Assembly (NCBI RefSeq): GCF_014356525.2
Contig: NC_052505.1
Location: 53,992,379-54,056,378, forward strand
Length of the DNA: 64,000 nucleotides
Reading direction: 5' to 3'
Source of the DNA: Nilaparvata lugens
Taxonomy: Eukaryota; Arthropoda; Insecta; Hemiptera; Delphacidae
Made by a program: the position numbers and the translations under genes. Shown piece by piece: positions 1 through 13,371 of the stretch (position 1 is the stretch's first letter; each line of letters begins with the position of its first letter). The notes below the pieces were generated by a model. It searched no databases, was not told the origin of the DNA, and saw only the letters and a program-made list of their open reading frames with translations.

Positions 1-1795
1 TTGTGACTTCGTGATCTTGAGCACATAGAGTATGAAGAAATGAGCCAGCTCCTATGAGCAGATCAATTTTACCTGACACATAGAATTTTTCATCAGCCAA
101 TTTCAGACTTGAAAAATGCTTAAAATCTTCAGCGTTCAATGAAACAGAGGGTTGATTACATGTTATGACTGATAGCACTGTAGCTTTAGTATTCAACTTG
201 AAATCCGGCTGAATCTGTGAAGAGATAGTTAAGTTAACCTCGCCCATTGTACTTGTTGTTTAAGTACCGATGCCAATGAGTTTTTGAGAAGAATAATTAG
301 ATTTCAGATTCAATTTATTTGCTAGCTCCTTAGTAACAGCGGTTATTTGTGAAGCTGAGTCTAGAATAGCTCGCGCAATATGTGGCTTATTGAAAGAGTC
401 GAAAACAACAACATTAGCGGTGCCAAGTAGACATAGAGATGATTCTGAAATGGATAGACTTGAAGTGTTACACACAAAGGTGGCAGGGGTCTTTTCCTTC
501 TGAGCATGCAATAATGTATGGTGGTTACTAGAATTGCATAGTTTACAAGTTTTTTGTGACTTGCACTTAACACGATTATGAGTTCCAAAACATTGAAAAC
601 ATAGATTTTTTTGTTTGAGGAAATCATACTTTTGATCAACAGACAAATTGACAAATTGCTGGCATGAATAAATACTATGATCCTCTGATCCACACACAAT
701 ACACTGAGGCGGTTTCAACTTGACGATTTGATTAGGTTTGACAGTTGAAGAATTATCACTTGCAACTAGTGAAAATCTCTTATCAGTTTTATTTTCATTT
801 GAGCGAGTAGACTTAGATTCAATATTTCTTGCGGATTGAAGTGTAGTTGAAGGGTTCACTAACTCATACATACGAGTTTTAGACACTAAAAAGTTCATTA
901 GGTCTTCATATTTAGGAATGACATCAGCTATCTTACTTTCAAATTCAAGTCGAGTTCGTTTATCCAAATGGTTTAAACACAGCGATAACAGAATAAAGTC
1001 ACTCAAATCGGGAATCTGCTGTGTTTTGAGAGCAGAAATACAAACAGAATGAGTGTCAACAAATGTTCTTAATGACAAATAATCGGGCTTATCTATTTGC
1101 TTAAACTCAAGTAACTGATCGATGTAATACGAACATAATCTTCTTGGATTCGAGTATCTGTCGCACAACTGAGTGTAGGCGATAAGATAATTTTCATTTG
1201 ATAGAGACAAATGAGCTATCATTTGAGCAGCTGAGCCTGACACATTGGATTTCAGATAATGAAATTCTTCTATATCTGAAAGTGATCTGTTTGTATGAAT
1301 AATCGCATTGAACATGTTCAAGAACTCGATCCATTGTTCAATATCACCATTAAAATTAAGCAGCTTTATTTGTGGTAAATTGATGTTAGAACTAGGATTG
1401 GTCTGCTGTACAGTTTCAATTGTTGGCTGTTTACAAAATTAAGTGTACCTTCCATAGAGTTCAAGAAACTTCTCGCCCATAACATCATAATTCTCATCAA
1501 CTGAATCAGTTAATAAAGCAAGCTCTGTGATGTTGTCTTGAATTGATTCGAATGTTAGAAAATCATTTCTTAAATCTAGAATCATACGCTCAGAGGGATT
1601 GTTTGATAAGGATTTGATTGCTGACTCTATTTTGATAATAATTCTGTTTCTTTTTATTGTTGAAAGCTTCAACTCCATAGTGGGATCCTTAGCTTTGACT
1701 GTAACATTGATATTAGTTTCCTGGGTGGGTGCATTTTGAGTTGTATCATAAAAAATACGCGGTTCAGTAAGCGAGGTATCTCCATGGTCTGACAT
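1..1795 (-). pseudogene. BEL/Pao-type gag-protease, decayed, runs off the left edge
   Basis: On the minus strand one reading frame runs from an ATG at 1795 to the window edge, broken by in-frame stops at 1439-1441 and near 260. The first about 118 codons are a charged helical N-terminus. The next part (1438 to about 860) matches the Pao gag domain (DUF1759 type), with the WIEF start and tracts rich in L, Y and Q. Cys/His clusters follow (CIVCGSEDHSIYSC near 690, then CFQCFGTHNRVKC and CKLCNSSNHH), as in BEL nucleocapsids. After them comes a retropepsin start with D-S-A-S-Q in place of D-T/S-G-S-Q, near 350. Beyond the stop at 260, sequence like the rest of the BEL protease (a KIDLLIGA motif) continues to position 1. 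The family's gag and protease package and process the retrotransposon; this copy cannot make a full product. Its RT and integrase would lie left of the window. Confidence 0.85.
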
Positions 1796-2440
1796 TGTGA
1801 GCTGAGGTTAAGATTTCAAAGTTCATGTCAGAACTAAAGAAGAACAAGTAACTGAGTAACTGTCTAGCTGATAACAGATACAGTGCACTCAAACCTACTG
1901 AATCTAATTTCTGTTAATGAGAGGAAGTGATACTGAAATGGTTGCGAAGTGCGTTGCAAACGAGAATGATACACAATGTGCAAGGAATGGAATAAGGAAG
2001 GTTGATACAGGCTTTGTTGTGGGTGTCTGCTTGGCTCCGTTGCGTGAGTAGCTCTCTCTCCTTCCTGCACTTGATGTTGATTGATTCAGGTGACACTGAT
2101 TAAACCGAATTTTGCCGATCATTAACGAGGTTCGATAGTTGATCGATTTTGAAATGGAAACAAGATCCAAAATGTCCGACTATGATGGCTTGGGTAGAAA
2201 CTTTGAAATTCAATAACTTTTGAACCGTGCAATGCATTGAGTTGAAATAAACGGAATTTTCACTTTGAGTTCACACAGTACCGAATCACACAGCTCAAAA
2301 CAACGGGACTTTAACATTTAAAAACATCTAAAAAACATGACACGTACAGACACTGACAATGAGCAGAATGTATTTCCAAAAGGCACTGATCAAATCTGGC
2401 TCGAATAGGACCAATTATGGAGATTAGAAACAGAAACTTT
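1796..2440. other. Upstream region of the minus-strand BEL-like gag
   Basis: This stretch lies 5' of the gag ATG on the minus strand and should hold the element's leader and perhaps its LTR. I could not find a second copy in the window to define LTR ends, nor a clear primer-binding site. It contains no ORF I can support. Confidence 0.4.
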
Positions 2441-5400
2441 ACAAGTGGAGGACCGCGGGTGAACAAAAGAAAAGAGCTGTGTGATTATAAACGAAAAACT
2501 TACTTGAAAAACTGAAGAAAACTGCAATTGAAACCAGGGCTTCAAAGTAGTAACGATGTTGTAGCCTTGAGTACTTCATGCCAACTGAAGCTGGAGGGGG
2601 AAACTGCCTTTGGCTGCTTCCTTCTACGATGAAGAGGGAGGGGTGGGGGTAAGGAAGGAAATCGCGATAACTGTCTTTACCAGGGTATTTAGAAGGATTC
2701 ACCAACATCACCATCAAGCCGGATTGAACCCAATCATTCTTCATCCAATCACCATCTAGAAAAGGAGCAGGAAATCAGTTTTGAAGAAACAGCAAACATT
2801 CCGAAGATTCTACAGTCATCCCCATCATATCAGATTGAAATCAGGCACATTCCACACCCACATGCAGGATAGGAAGACACTATCCAGAAAAATCTACAAT
2901 CTCCACAAACATGTTTAGTTTAAAAACATTCAACTTCATGTCACCAGTCAGAAAGGGGGAATCATGTTTGAAAAAACCCACAATCACTACCGGCATGTGT
3001 AATGGAAGCCAACTAAATTGACAACAACAATCAAAGAAAAATGGCTTATTACTGAAAGGATTCATCCCCATGACCACCATACTAGATTTAAACAATTAAT
3101 AAATAACAGGAAGGTCAAAAATCAACATAGATTCTCACTCAAAATTATTGAATATAAAACTGGAATAGGGACAGCAGAATGAAAATTTGAATCAACTTTA
3201 TATAAATCTCAGCAAAGCTGTATATTTCAATAATATTATGCAAGAGATCCCATCTTCGCAATTGAGATTGTCTTCAAATGAGGAAAACACCATGTAATCA
3301 TAACCTAGACACTTCACATCTCATCTATTTATGAACATTGAAGAAGCCAGCATTTATTCGAAATTTAATATCATCTTAATACTACCTGAAAGGTCGTCAA
3401 TCAAGACAGCTTTAAGAGAAATCCAGCTTTACTGAAGAATTTGATAATACAAAACATCAACAAATAGATCAATAATTGAAACACATCAACTTACCTCCAA
3501 GAATCAGCATCTAAATGTCCGCAACCTGTTCAGAAACCGTCAGCGAGACAGCACCACCAACAGCAAACTACCTGCAACAACAGAGAAGTAACATTAAAAT
3601 AACAATAACCATAAAAATATATTTAATTTCCTAGTCATAATAAAGTCTGTTTCAATCTATACACCAATAGCCCATGAAGCGCCTAGCCTATTTCATGTAC
3701 TCAGCTCAACCAGTTACTGTTGAGGTTATAAATATACTCAATGAATATGACAGGCGAATTAAAAGTATCAAATAAATTCATTATTAAATGGAATTGAATT
3801 GTCAGTGAAATATCAAACATGAAGATCCAGTTTACAGTAATTGACCTAGCCAACCTAAGTGAAGTGTGTAGCAACAACAAAAATGTAAACAAGTAGCTGA
3901 GGATAAACAAACGCTAGTGATTAGAAATTTCAACAAATGTCAATTCAGCTAGAGATGATAACAAATGTGAACAATTTTTCATACCTGTAATACTCACCCA
4001 GTTGATGAATTTAAATTAAAAAATGTAAATTGACCACGATGAGGCAATGTAAAGTTTCAACTCAAATCGAGATGGATCCCCATGGACATCTCGTCACAGG
4101 CCTGAAGAATGAAATTATTATTAAAAATAATGCTTGATACATTTCTCCAATTAAAAATCCATACATGGATTGAATAAATAATATTAGATGAAATGTCATG
4201 AATATTTGGAATAGGCGATTGACCTGAAAAAACATGAAATTCATTTGAGAATATGGAAATCAGTAATCAGCTGTGAGCTGGAAATACCGAAAGAAGTACC
4301 AACCTCACAAGACCAAAACCATATTTATCAATGTTTGAGTGTAATATTATATTTATGAGTGTGGATTATGTATAAAAACCAGTCAGAAAAAAAACAAAAA
4401 AAACTTTATGTCAATTTATAATATCTGTCTTATATTAAGGCATGAAAAGAAAATGGGATGTTGCATCATAACCTCAACAATGTGAATTAGTAATTTGAAA
4501 TTGTAAAAGTAATCAATCCATTCACCCTGTATCAAATTAAACAGCAAACCATACTTACTTATTAATGTAAATTCAGCCAAACTTGAACGTTGTAAATGTT
4601 CTATGTATAGTTCATGTAAGGGTCATTCAGGACAAGCAGTATCTGATTGAAACATCAACTCAGTACGCACGATTGCTCAAAAGAAAGGTAGCTGCAAATT
4701 AGCTACCCAATATTGACTAACTGTTAAAGTTGTATGTATGTTTTTAAACATTGCATTGTATGGCAAAATGCCAAAATCTATACTCTTTGAGGTAAATGTA
4801 TCACTGCATCATTTACACTCACCTTTGTAGAGAGATCAACCTGAAAAAAATCAGCTTGACTCTATAAATTTTACAGGTGATGAGAGGGACTAACCTCACT
4901 ACCAATGGCCTGCGTGCCATTAAGGGGTACCTTATCACATCAATTTGCACCAGATGAGTCTGCATACCATCTAGGACACTTTGAAACTGTTTTTGTGTCC
5001 GATGAACCAAACATTTGGTCAGTCAATTGAGACCAGCTCTGTAAGATAGCAGATATTGAGTCAATCATTTGGTTCTTGAGTAAATCGAGCCTGCGCGCTC
5101 ATAGATCCTGTTCCTGAATTATAAACCTGCAGATTCGATTTAGAGGGACTTCAATGTGATGTACTCAATGATTATACAGCCCCTGAATTATAAATCAGAT
5201 TATTTATAGGCCGTTATATGAGCAAAATAAAGTCCATCACTGGGAAAGAACCATAATCTTCTCTAAGGCAGATAAATGACAGCTATCTGACCTATAAAGG
5301 CTGAAACTAATAAATCAGTAATTGTATATCTTTCAGAAACTTATTAACTAAAAAACCATATGTATTTGTGATGTTTATTATTTGATCGGTAATTCAATAT

Positions 5401-6200
5401 TTGAAGGTTAGAGTTGAATCATAACCCTAAACAGACCAAAGCTAACTTGTCAACAACTAGCCAATTTATTGAGAAAGCAGTTTGATTGATAATTGCTCGC
5501 AACAACTATATAATATTAATTTTTTCACTTTTCATACTATAATTTCTATGCTGAATGGGCCTAAATATTTATTTATGAGCTGTCATGAAGCTATATTTAT
5601 TATGGAGACGAAATACGAATTAGCTTATATGTGATGATTGAGGCTCAACATTCTAACACATAAAGAACTATGTAAACAAAAGAGATATATTTATTTATTA
5701 TCATGATTATCATTATTACAAGCATGTGTATTGTTATTATTTTTTTATACTTCTACTTTATGTTATAAAATTACGTCTATGTTCTACAAATCATTGGCTA
5801 CTCATGAAGTTATTTAACAAATGTATATTGTGATAGATGAATTCATATTATTTATTTTTATATTTTTTTGCAACCAAATAATAATTTAAAAAAAACTTAC
5901 AATAAGGAATTTTACTCATTTAGAAGCTTTAAAGTTGGATATATATTCCCACCACCCATTTAGCGTATTGGTTACGTCACAGAATCTGACCAATCCCGAA
6001 TTAGTATGTAAATTTGGCAAGATTAATTTCTAAGAATAAACTCAGGTGGATATTAGAAGAAGAGGACTCATGGCCATTTTTTGGAAATCACCAGTGGGAT
6101 ACAGACCTGGTTCACATACTTAATTGTTTAAAAGCATTAATTCCTGTTTTAATGTAATTCAATCTTTGTCTTTTCTGTTTTAATAGTTGTTCTGAGGTTC
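2441..6200. other. Anonymous AT-rich DNA, no supported gene
   Basis: Only short ORFs of 60-100 codons occur, on the minus strand (for example 2439-2744 and 2880-3095). They have no recognisable motif and resemble chance frames. There is no clear tandem repeat, tRNA or transposon terminus. I cannot exclude short exons or untranslated exons of a host gene. Confidence 0.5.
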
Positions 6201-6203
6201 CTA

Positions 6204-6399
6204 TAGTAATCTGTGATATTAATTTTTGTGATATCATTCAAATAAACCTTAAAATTATAATAGTGAGGTCTGTTCAACGTTTTCGCTACATGTGATTCAC
6301 ATTTAGACCTCACTATTAAGAACTTTAGAACAGACCTCACTATTATAATTTTAGGGTTTATTTAAATAAAATTGCAAAAATTAATATCACAGATTACTA
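6204..6399. mobile_element. Hairpin (fold-back/MITE-like) element with about 70-bp inverted arms
   Basis: The arm at 6204 to about 6272 begins tagtaatctgtgatattaa, and its reverse complement ends at 6399 after about 60 bp of loop. Both arms carry the block aattataatagtgaggtctg. The arms match over most of their length, with small indels. The loop holds a further partial copy of the tagacctcactatt motif. The ends match for 12 bp. I see no convincing target duplication, so the superfamily is undecided. No coding capacity. Confidence 0.7.
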
Positions 6400-6762
6400 G
6401 GAGGATCCAGCTGGAATGATATATTCTACGGCCTAATATACTTTGAATACAAAATTGTAAACAAAAGTCTACGTAAGTTTTTCGAACATATAAAAGGGGA
6501 TCCCTGACAATCTACGCAAATTATACAGCGTATAAATTCATTAATTTGGGAAAAGTCATGACTATAGACTTAAGGGTATAAAGTTATCATAAATGATTTT
6601 TATTTCAATAAGTAAATATCAATATCCACGCTGTACTTAGCCGAAAGGTCTATTTCTTTAGGGGAAACCCCACCCGGAAAATATTTTTATCTATTCATTT
6701 ATTGTACTCTTGAATTATAATTTTGTATTAGCCTACTTGGCCTATTGAATTTTGTATGTTTT

Positions 6763-7669
6763 ATGACCCTTTCCAAGGGCTATCACCCATCTCATTTTAA
6801 TCAATTGGAGATTATTAAATTTTCATACAGTATCTATTATTTGAATATTCGAATTTGCTATCATTTAATATTCACTCCTTATCAGTTGGAAATTATATTT
6901 TGTAAAATCTGTTCATCTATCTATTCAATCTTTGGCAATCTGAGAATATTTTCCAGAATATATCTATATTATCTTTTCACCGCTCTGAATTTATTCCATT
7001 ACACCTCCAAATATATTCTTTCTTGACTGACACATATGGATTTTCATATCAAATAATGAAACATTTCATTGGAGATAGCCTCCCAAATCGGAAATAGAAA
7101 TCTACTGCTATCAACCTACCGCAACGAGGTGTATTGGATCCAGCATTCACAACCAGATAACGCCACAAGGAGGGGTAAAAGGTCACATAGACAACATCAG
7201 AATTAAACTCGGTACTCGAAGTATTTACTTTTTTGGTTTGGCATTTTGCAATCTTATAACCTATAGTATTTATCAGAGACCCGGTTCACATGGATTTGCT
7301 ATTTTGTCTGTTGTCTTGTGTGGTCTAATATCTCTTCCAACTGTAACAAAGGTACTAACCTAAGTATAGTGGTTATTATTCGAAGAGTGAACTAACTCAG
7401 AAATTTATATCTCTGTCTGATCCTAGCGACAGCATTGATCATAGTAGGCAGATTCAAACTGAACTGCATTTTATTACTGAATTAGATTTAATTCCAATCC
7501 ACTACATTCCCACCTTCAGCACTAATTTGGAAATTTACAGTCGCCACTTCGGCTACCTTTGTAGACCGCCAACCTATCAATTTAGCAAATTACTTTTTCA
7601 ATCCAATCTTGTCTATACACTGTCCACTCTGCCTGGACCCTCTGAACTCAGTGACGTCCATGCTCCAAC
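6763..7669. repeat. Dispersed repeat, copy 1 (halves B and A joined)
   Basis: The segment 6763-7125 (half B) resembles 9018-9483, sharing blocks such as attacacctccaaatat/attacaccttcgaatcc, actgacacatat and atcaacctacc. The segment 7125-7669 (half A) resembles 26133 to about 26600, sharing gaggtgtattggatcc, ctcggtactcgaa and tgtagaccgccaacctacca. In copy 1 the halves are contiguous, giving the uninterrupted order B-A. No ORF in it is conserved between copies, so it is treated as non-coding repeat of unknown class. A DNA transposon (7670-8604) interrupts its right part. Confidence 0.65.
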
Positions 7670-8604
7670 CAACGAGCTAAAAAATATAGTAAACCATAGA
7701 GCGGCTGTTGGTGTGCTTTCAGCGCTCTCAATGTGTTACACGGCCAACTAAGGGCAGCCATGACAGAGAGAGGCAACAAGAGCCTCTATTGCCAGTCTGC
7801 CACTGCAGGAATAGATGTGTTTTTGTGAATTAATTGATTTCCATGACTAAATATTATCATTATGATATTTATGATGATGATGATGGTATTGCAAACTTGA
7901 TTGGAATGAACTATAGACATAAGCTCATATTATATGATCATGTTAGGCCGGTTAAGTTTGATGTTAGGCCGGTATTAGATGGTAATAGCTCTAAGACATG
8001 AAAAAATATTATTTTGTACAACTTATTTCATACGATCTGCATATGACAGAAATATTACCGTCTGATAACGGCCTCTGTGTGCTATTTTTCTGACCATCAT
8101 ATTTTGCCTTCTTGTTTTGAACTTGGAGTTATGTAGATAAGTATTGTAAGCTGGTATCAAAGAATGTCTTCATAAATTAGTTTTTTGAATTCCTTACTCA
8201 AAATAGCATAAAAAATATTCCAATCTCTAAAATCATAATTTTGCATTTATGGTATGGCATTTCAACTTAGTAGAGCACTTGTATGACTAAGCAGTAACAC
8301 TGTAACTTGGGCTACATATTAATTTCACCAAGGCTTCAAGTAAAGCATTTCAAACAGTTAATTTTATGGATGCATAACAACTGTAATACATATATTTAAG
8401 ATGAGCAATAAAGATTCAATGTAGTATTTATTAAATATAACTGATTTGCGCCTTGTCTTTTATGCAAGTTCCCATTATATCAATAGGGCCATTTAAATTT
8501 TCTGCCGATTCTTGCCTCTCTCTGTCATGGATACCCATGTTCAATTCGTAACAGGAATAGCCGCCACTCAGCCACTCTATAGTTTACTATATTTTAGCTC
8601 GTTG
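7670..8604. mobile_element. Non-autonomous DNA transposon with long TIRs and 8-bp target duplication
   Basis: The left end reads caacgagctaaaaaatatag and the right end is its near reverse complement. Similarity between the inverted ends extends for over 100 bp, including the shared block atgacagagagaggcaa near 7760 and 8520. The flanks gctccaac at 7662-7669 and 8605-8612 are identical, giving an 8-bp duplication. If the element is removed, the flanks realign with the other copy of the host repeat near 26540. An 8-bp duplication fits hAT- or P-like transposases, but the terminus is not a classic hAT CAG end. The 935 bp hold no transposase. Confidence 0.8.
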
Positions 8605-8612
8605 GCTCCAAC

Positions 8613-9017
8613 AAAACGAATGAAAGTCAACCTAGCGTTGTACATCAGCGATATACAGTACCGATCATTAAACCTTCAGAAATAATACGTTCTCAAGATT
8701 TATTTAAATGGTTCAACTCATTCAATGAAATCATATTGATTGAGATACAGTGTCTTAGTATTATACGTCAAAGCAGTATTACAGCCTCTTCAACATCTAT
8801 AATTGCGGAACTAGTCAATGCAGCCGTGAAAATTACCGATTGACAGAGCAGCAGCAGTTTGCAGTGACTGATAGCAGAATTTGGCATAAGCTCCTCAAAG
8901 AGCTGGTAAGAATCACTATATGCTATTTTCATTTCAGCAGGTGTCAAGTTGTCAGAAATATTAAAATAACCCATGCTCTACCGACAGACAGCCAGCTGGG
9001 CATATATAGGTCAAATA
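8613..9017. other. Non-coding stretch between repeat copies
   Basis: The first tens of bases continue half A of the dispersed repeat. The rest is unrecognised AT-rich DNA without a supportable ORF. Confidence 0.4.
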
Positions 9018-9483
9018 CGGCTTTACACCCTTCTCAAGAGCCATCATTTAGTTTATTAATTATTTAATCATTTTAATATCATTGCATTCCTATACAGTAA
9101 TTGCTATTTTTAAATTCAAATTCATTATTATTTATTCATTATCCATTCTTATATACATTTCGTCTAACCAATTTATCTGCAAATTCAATTTTTCACTTTT
9201 TGATTATTCATAACGATTTCAATTATATATTCTTATATTGTCCAGTTAGTTCTCTGAATTCACTTCATTACACCTTCGAATCCGTTCTTTCCCAACTGAC
9301 ACATATCAATCGTGCAATACACGACTTGCTTTATAGTAGTCAGATATTATTGAATATCATGATTAGTAATAGAAATTTATTCCATTTGGTGGTAGGTGGT
9401 AATTGATATTCACATCAATTAATAAAACATGAAGAGAGATATCCTAAAATATCAAATCAGATCGACTGCCATCAACCTACCAT
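9018..9483. repeat. Dispersed repeat, copy 2, half B, cut by a LINE insertion
   Basis: This aligns with 6763-7125 through to the words atcaacctacc at its right end. It then stops abruptly at the (CTT)n tail of a minus-strand LINE. Its last 8 bases, cctaccat (9476-9483), recur at 26126-26133, where half A of the same repeat resumes. The two halves therefore appear to be one copy split by the LINE. Confidence 0.7.
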
Positions 9484-10050
9484 TCTTCTTCTTCTTAGGG
9501 TGCCTATCCGGTTCGGATGTTGGCGACCATCAATGCAATTTTGACCCTGTTGGCTGCGATGAGAAAGAGCTCTGTGGATGATTTGTCATACCACTGCCTC
9601 AGGTTTGCCAGCCATGATGTTCTTCTCGGCCTTGCCTGCTGTTAATTTTGCCTTGGAGTATTTGCTGCAGCAGTGCGTATCTCTTCTCATTCCGCATAAT
9701 GTAACCCAAGTACTGTAACTTGCAACTAACAAGAGTTATGTTGTGATTCTTAAATGAGGCACTCATTTTAACAAATATTGCTCTTGCTTTCTCTATTCGG
9801 CACTTGATCTCTTGTGCATTATCCCAATTTTCATTTATTATAGTTCCCAAGTATGTGTAGTGCTTTACTCTTTCTATTCTTATGTTATTGACAGTGATAT
9901 GGACATTATTGAATTCTTCCTTACTAACTATTAAAAGTTTTGTCTTGTTGACATTCATTTCAAGTCCAAATTTAATGTTACAACCAGTTTGATAATAAAC
10001 TACTTGCAAACAAGAGAAAGAATACAATGAACCCCAGAGTAGGCGGATCA
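9484..10050 (-). pseudogene. LINE (RTE-like) 3' part: end of reverse transcriptase and tail
   Basis: The minus-strand ORF (10051-9599) contains GLEMNVNKTKLLIVSK, then an HYTYLGTIINENW block and an EIKCRIEKARAIF block. These are the region just after the catalytic YADD motif in LINE reverse transcriptases (thumb). The end LGYIMRNEKRYALLQQILQG is typical of the C-terminus of RTE-like elements often annotated as craniofacial development protein 2-like. The element ends on the minus strand with an (AAG)n tail at about 9484-9496. Motifs before GLEM are missing here; the matching 5' part lies at 24641-26125. Sequence upstream of about 10010 on this strand no longer looks like RT. Confidence 0.85.
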
Positions 10051-12732
10051 TGTCAGCAGGTCAATATAATGAAAGAAAACAGGCTAAGAAAATTCGAAAT
10101 TTGAAGAGAGTCAAGAAAATTATATATATTCCTCTAAACCAATATGAAAATCGAGAAGAAACTATGATTGTCACAAAGTACAGAATTACAAAAGATTGAT
10201 ATAGATTTAAATTTTGAGTTCATGAATTTGGGGAATAGCGCTACCCCTTTAATATTTCACTCGATGTTTTAAAAGATTTCCAAGCTATTAATTTGCAAAG
10301 AGAAGAGAATATGTAATTGGAGAGAATGTAGAAATCTGATGATGCAGCTTACCGAAATTTAGAAGTATTTACTCTACTTTCCTGTGTCTTCATGATGTTT
10401 AGTCCAGAGTTCACTTAAATTCCATGGTCCAGTAGTTAGATTTGTTATACAAGCAGGTTGTGTTTCAAGATATCCTCAATTTAATCATATTCAACATAAA
10501 TCAAAAATCCTGTATGAACAAATAGCAATCTGATAATTCTACATACAAACTTATTACTTGTTAAAACAAGATAGCTTTGTTGAGATTGTAAAATCAGTAG
10601 TAATGTGGGGTTATTTTCTATTTAAATGCCTCACACAGGTATAAAATCTTATACTGAACCACCGGTGTTGTAATCTCAAATTTATGAGTATGTGTATGAA
10701 TCCTACTGAACACCAGACTGAGAGATTCAATATAAGATTTAATTATATAGTCCAAATCGCGGGAGGCACAAGCTCCTGCACACCCTTGATCTGTTCAATG
10801 ACTATATCTATGAGAATAATGTTCTTTGCAAGTATGCGTCGTAGTGGAGCAATTGCTGGACACCAGATTCAGAGACCTTAAATTATTACCTGTATTGTGG
10901 ACAGTGCACAAAATCAAACAGGTCGAGCGAGGAACTTGGTGCATATAATTTGCGGGATTGCGCCCCTAATAAATTCCGACAGTCTAGGCTAGGATTGATA
11001 TACCAAATGCCGTTCGGAAGATACTTCGCGGACTTAATCTTTCCAAGTTTCAGGCTCTATTGTATGATTTTTTACACTGTTTCTGCTCTGTGGTGGGAAC
11101 TCTTATTTCTAAGTCGATGAAGGGCACATATTGAAGCTGAGATATTAGCAGGTAAGGACAGAGAACGTATGATCTCGATCTGACCCCACTTAATACCTCC
11201 ACTTAGATCTGTTTCTTGAACCAAATTTGGATCAATTATTTCAATGATCGTTTATTGATCGGTGCTTAACAAGTACAAACGTGCCAAACACAAAATCTGA
11301 AGGGCTAAAGAAATAATCGAACTCAGGAAGTGAAGTATTAAATTTGAAATATTATGAGCAGTAATAATAATTAATAAACAGTAAAATTTCAAGATTTGAT
11401 AACAGGTTTTGAATAATTTTCAGCTGACAGGCTTATCTGAATTAGTGATATGATGCTGGGCTATCATGCACGTTCTTTCACAAAGTTTAAAAATTCTTGA
11501 AGATAAATTATAATTTCAATGATTTAACCAGAAAATATTACAATATGTGAAACTTAATCAGGGTCGTGGTTCAGGCAGATAAGGACAGTTAAACGACCAC
11601 AAAACTTACAATTATAATTCAGTACACCTATCTTAATAGCGCTTTCGATGTGGCGAGTAACAATTAGCAAAGTAAAATTGGAGTAAATTTTTGTACTTTT
11701 TGAAGCAAAGGGTGGGACCCCATAAAATGAAACAGCTCACTTGATCCTCCTTGGTACGGTGGTTTCTTTGAATCAATTTAGATTCGATGATTCGTCCAAA
11801 CTTCAATCTTCAGTATGTGGGAGATTTTCTAGAAATTAATTATTTCCTTCACTAATCAAAAATTAATAATAAAATTTAGATTCATGGAAGTAATCAATTG
11901 ATAGAATAATTTTACAAATATAACGAATAATATTGCCTCAGATATAGGCTTACATTTAAATGAAATAAATTTAACAAATAAGAATCTCACTAGAGAAAAG
12001 GTAACTTTTAGAACAAGGTCTTTACAGTGAAGGCGTTGAAAGGGAAGTAGTGTCTCTCTTCTCGAAAAACTCTTGCGGAGCAGTTCCATCTTACTCTATT
12101 TGCATAGAATTTTGCTTTTGGTGGAAATAGTATGACGTATACATCACGTCAGAGATGAGTAAGAGAATGGTTCTTGCTTTACAATAAATAAACTTAAGTT
12201 ATCTGCCTTCTATTAGCAATGACATTCTTTTCATATTTCTCCTTGTCCAACATACAATGTGTTACTGCATATGATAAGGCCTTTTCTAGTTGTTGATAAC
12301 AAAAATAGAATATCATGTTTGAATATCATCCCTTTTTTGTGTCTTTTTTCTGACCTATGATTGGCCTACAGAGATTTATACATCAGTCCATGCGGTTGAT
12401 TCTATAATAATTATTATATAATAAATATATTACATACGAGAGATTCTTATTACATAAATAAATAAAAGAAAATGAATATTATAATATCTTATCAATGAGA
12501 ATGCTTGTATCATGACCATGCTCGCTTTTATAATATCTAACATGTTGTATATTCCCATTAATAAATTGTTTTAACAATAATAAATGTATTTTTATTTAAA
12601 AACTCTTATCCTTATTACAATCATTATTGGTTTTTAGAAGTAATTATATCATCGTTTTGTAATGTAAGTTCAGCAGTACAACTAATTCATTTTGACTAAT
12701 TTGTTGACTGCATTCAAAACAGCTGTTCACTA
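10051..12732. other. Anonymous DNA left of the BEL element
   Basis: No ORF over 80 codons carries a recognisable motif. The stretch is AT-rich with occasional GC-richer patches (about 10740-11050). It separates the 3' part of the split LINE from the BEL 5' LTR, so it is probably part of whatever was inserted into that LINE, but I cannot name it. Confidence 0.4.
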
Positions 12733-13371
12733 TGGTCTGGCCAGAGAATTCGAACTGTAGCACCAAACTGCCAGACTGCAGTTCTGCCAATACTAGGCTT
12801 GTGTTTGCGCCAGCGCAGACCATCCTTCTGCTTTGGCCTTGTCGTCCTAGTTTTTCAGTCCATCTTGTCTAGTCACCCCGTTGTTGTGCAAGACCGAATT
12901 TGTATTTTGTCATGTAATTTCGATCGGAAATTTCTTGTAAATGATTGTTTGAGTATCGGGTGTGTGAATTATGAATATAACAGCGTAAATAGTATTGAAT
13001 TGAATCAGATTTGAATTTATAAAGAATCCAGTTTGAGCTTTGTTCGAAACACAGTGTATGACCTGCAAGTTGAACACAGAATCAACGCGAAAAGGCAGCC
13101 CGGAAGCAAACCTGTCTTTTCCCAGATTTCATCCCACCCTGAATCTGACCAAAACACCTAATTAAGGCTTCGAAGGGCAAGTAGACAAGATTGGAATCAA
13201 TCTGGTGAGTTTTTGCTCTTTTTTATTGTTCATCAATGCAGAGTTCAACTGTACAAATAACCTGGCTCAAATTGAAGATTAAATGTTGCCCCTTGTTTGT
13301 ATTTGATTATTTGAATAGTAAATTACAGTCCTCTGGTAGCTCTAGCCTGAGCTTTGTTCAGAATATTTATT
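12733..13371 (+). repeat. BEL 5' LTR
   Basis: The LTR starts tggtctggccagagaattcg and matches 19770-20409 to the block gagctttgttcagaa. The usual TGT...ACA BEL ends are not seen, and the right end is set only by where the two copies stop matching. The AATAAA of the 3' copy reads aattaa here (near 13160). Confidence 0.85.

Noticed and set aside
2439..3095. Minus-strand ORFs of 101 and 71 codons
   Set aside because: No motif, no codon pattern, no repeat copy to compare; they resemble chance frames.
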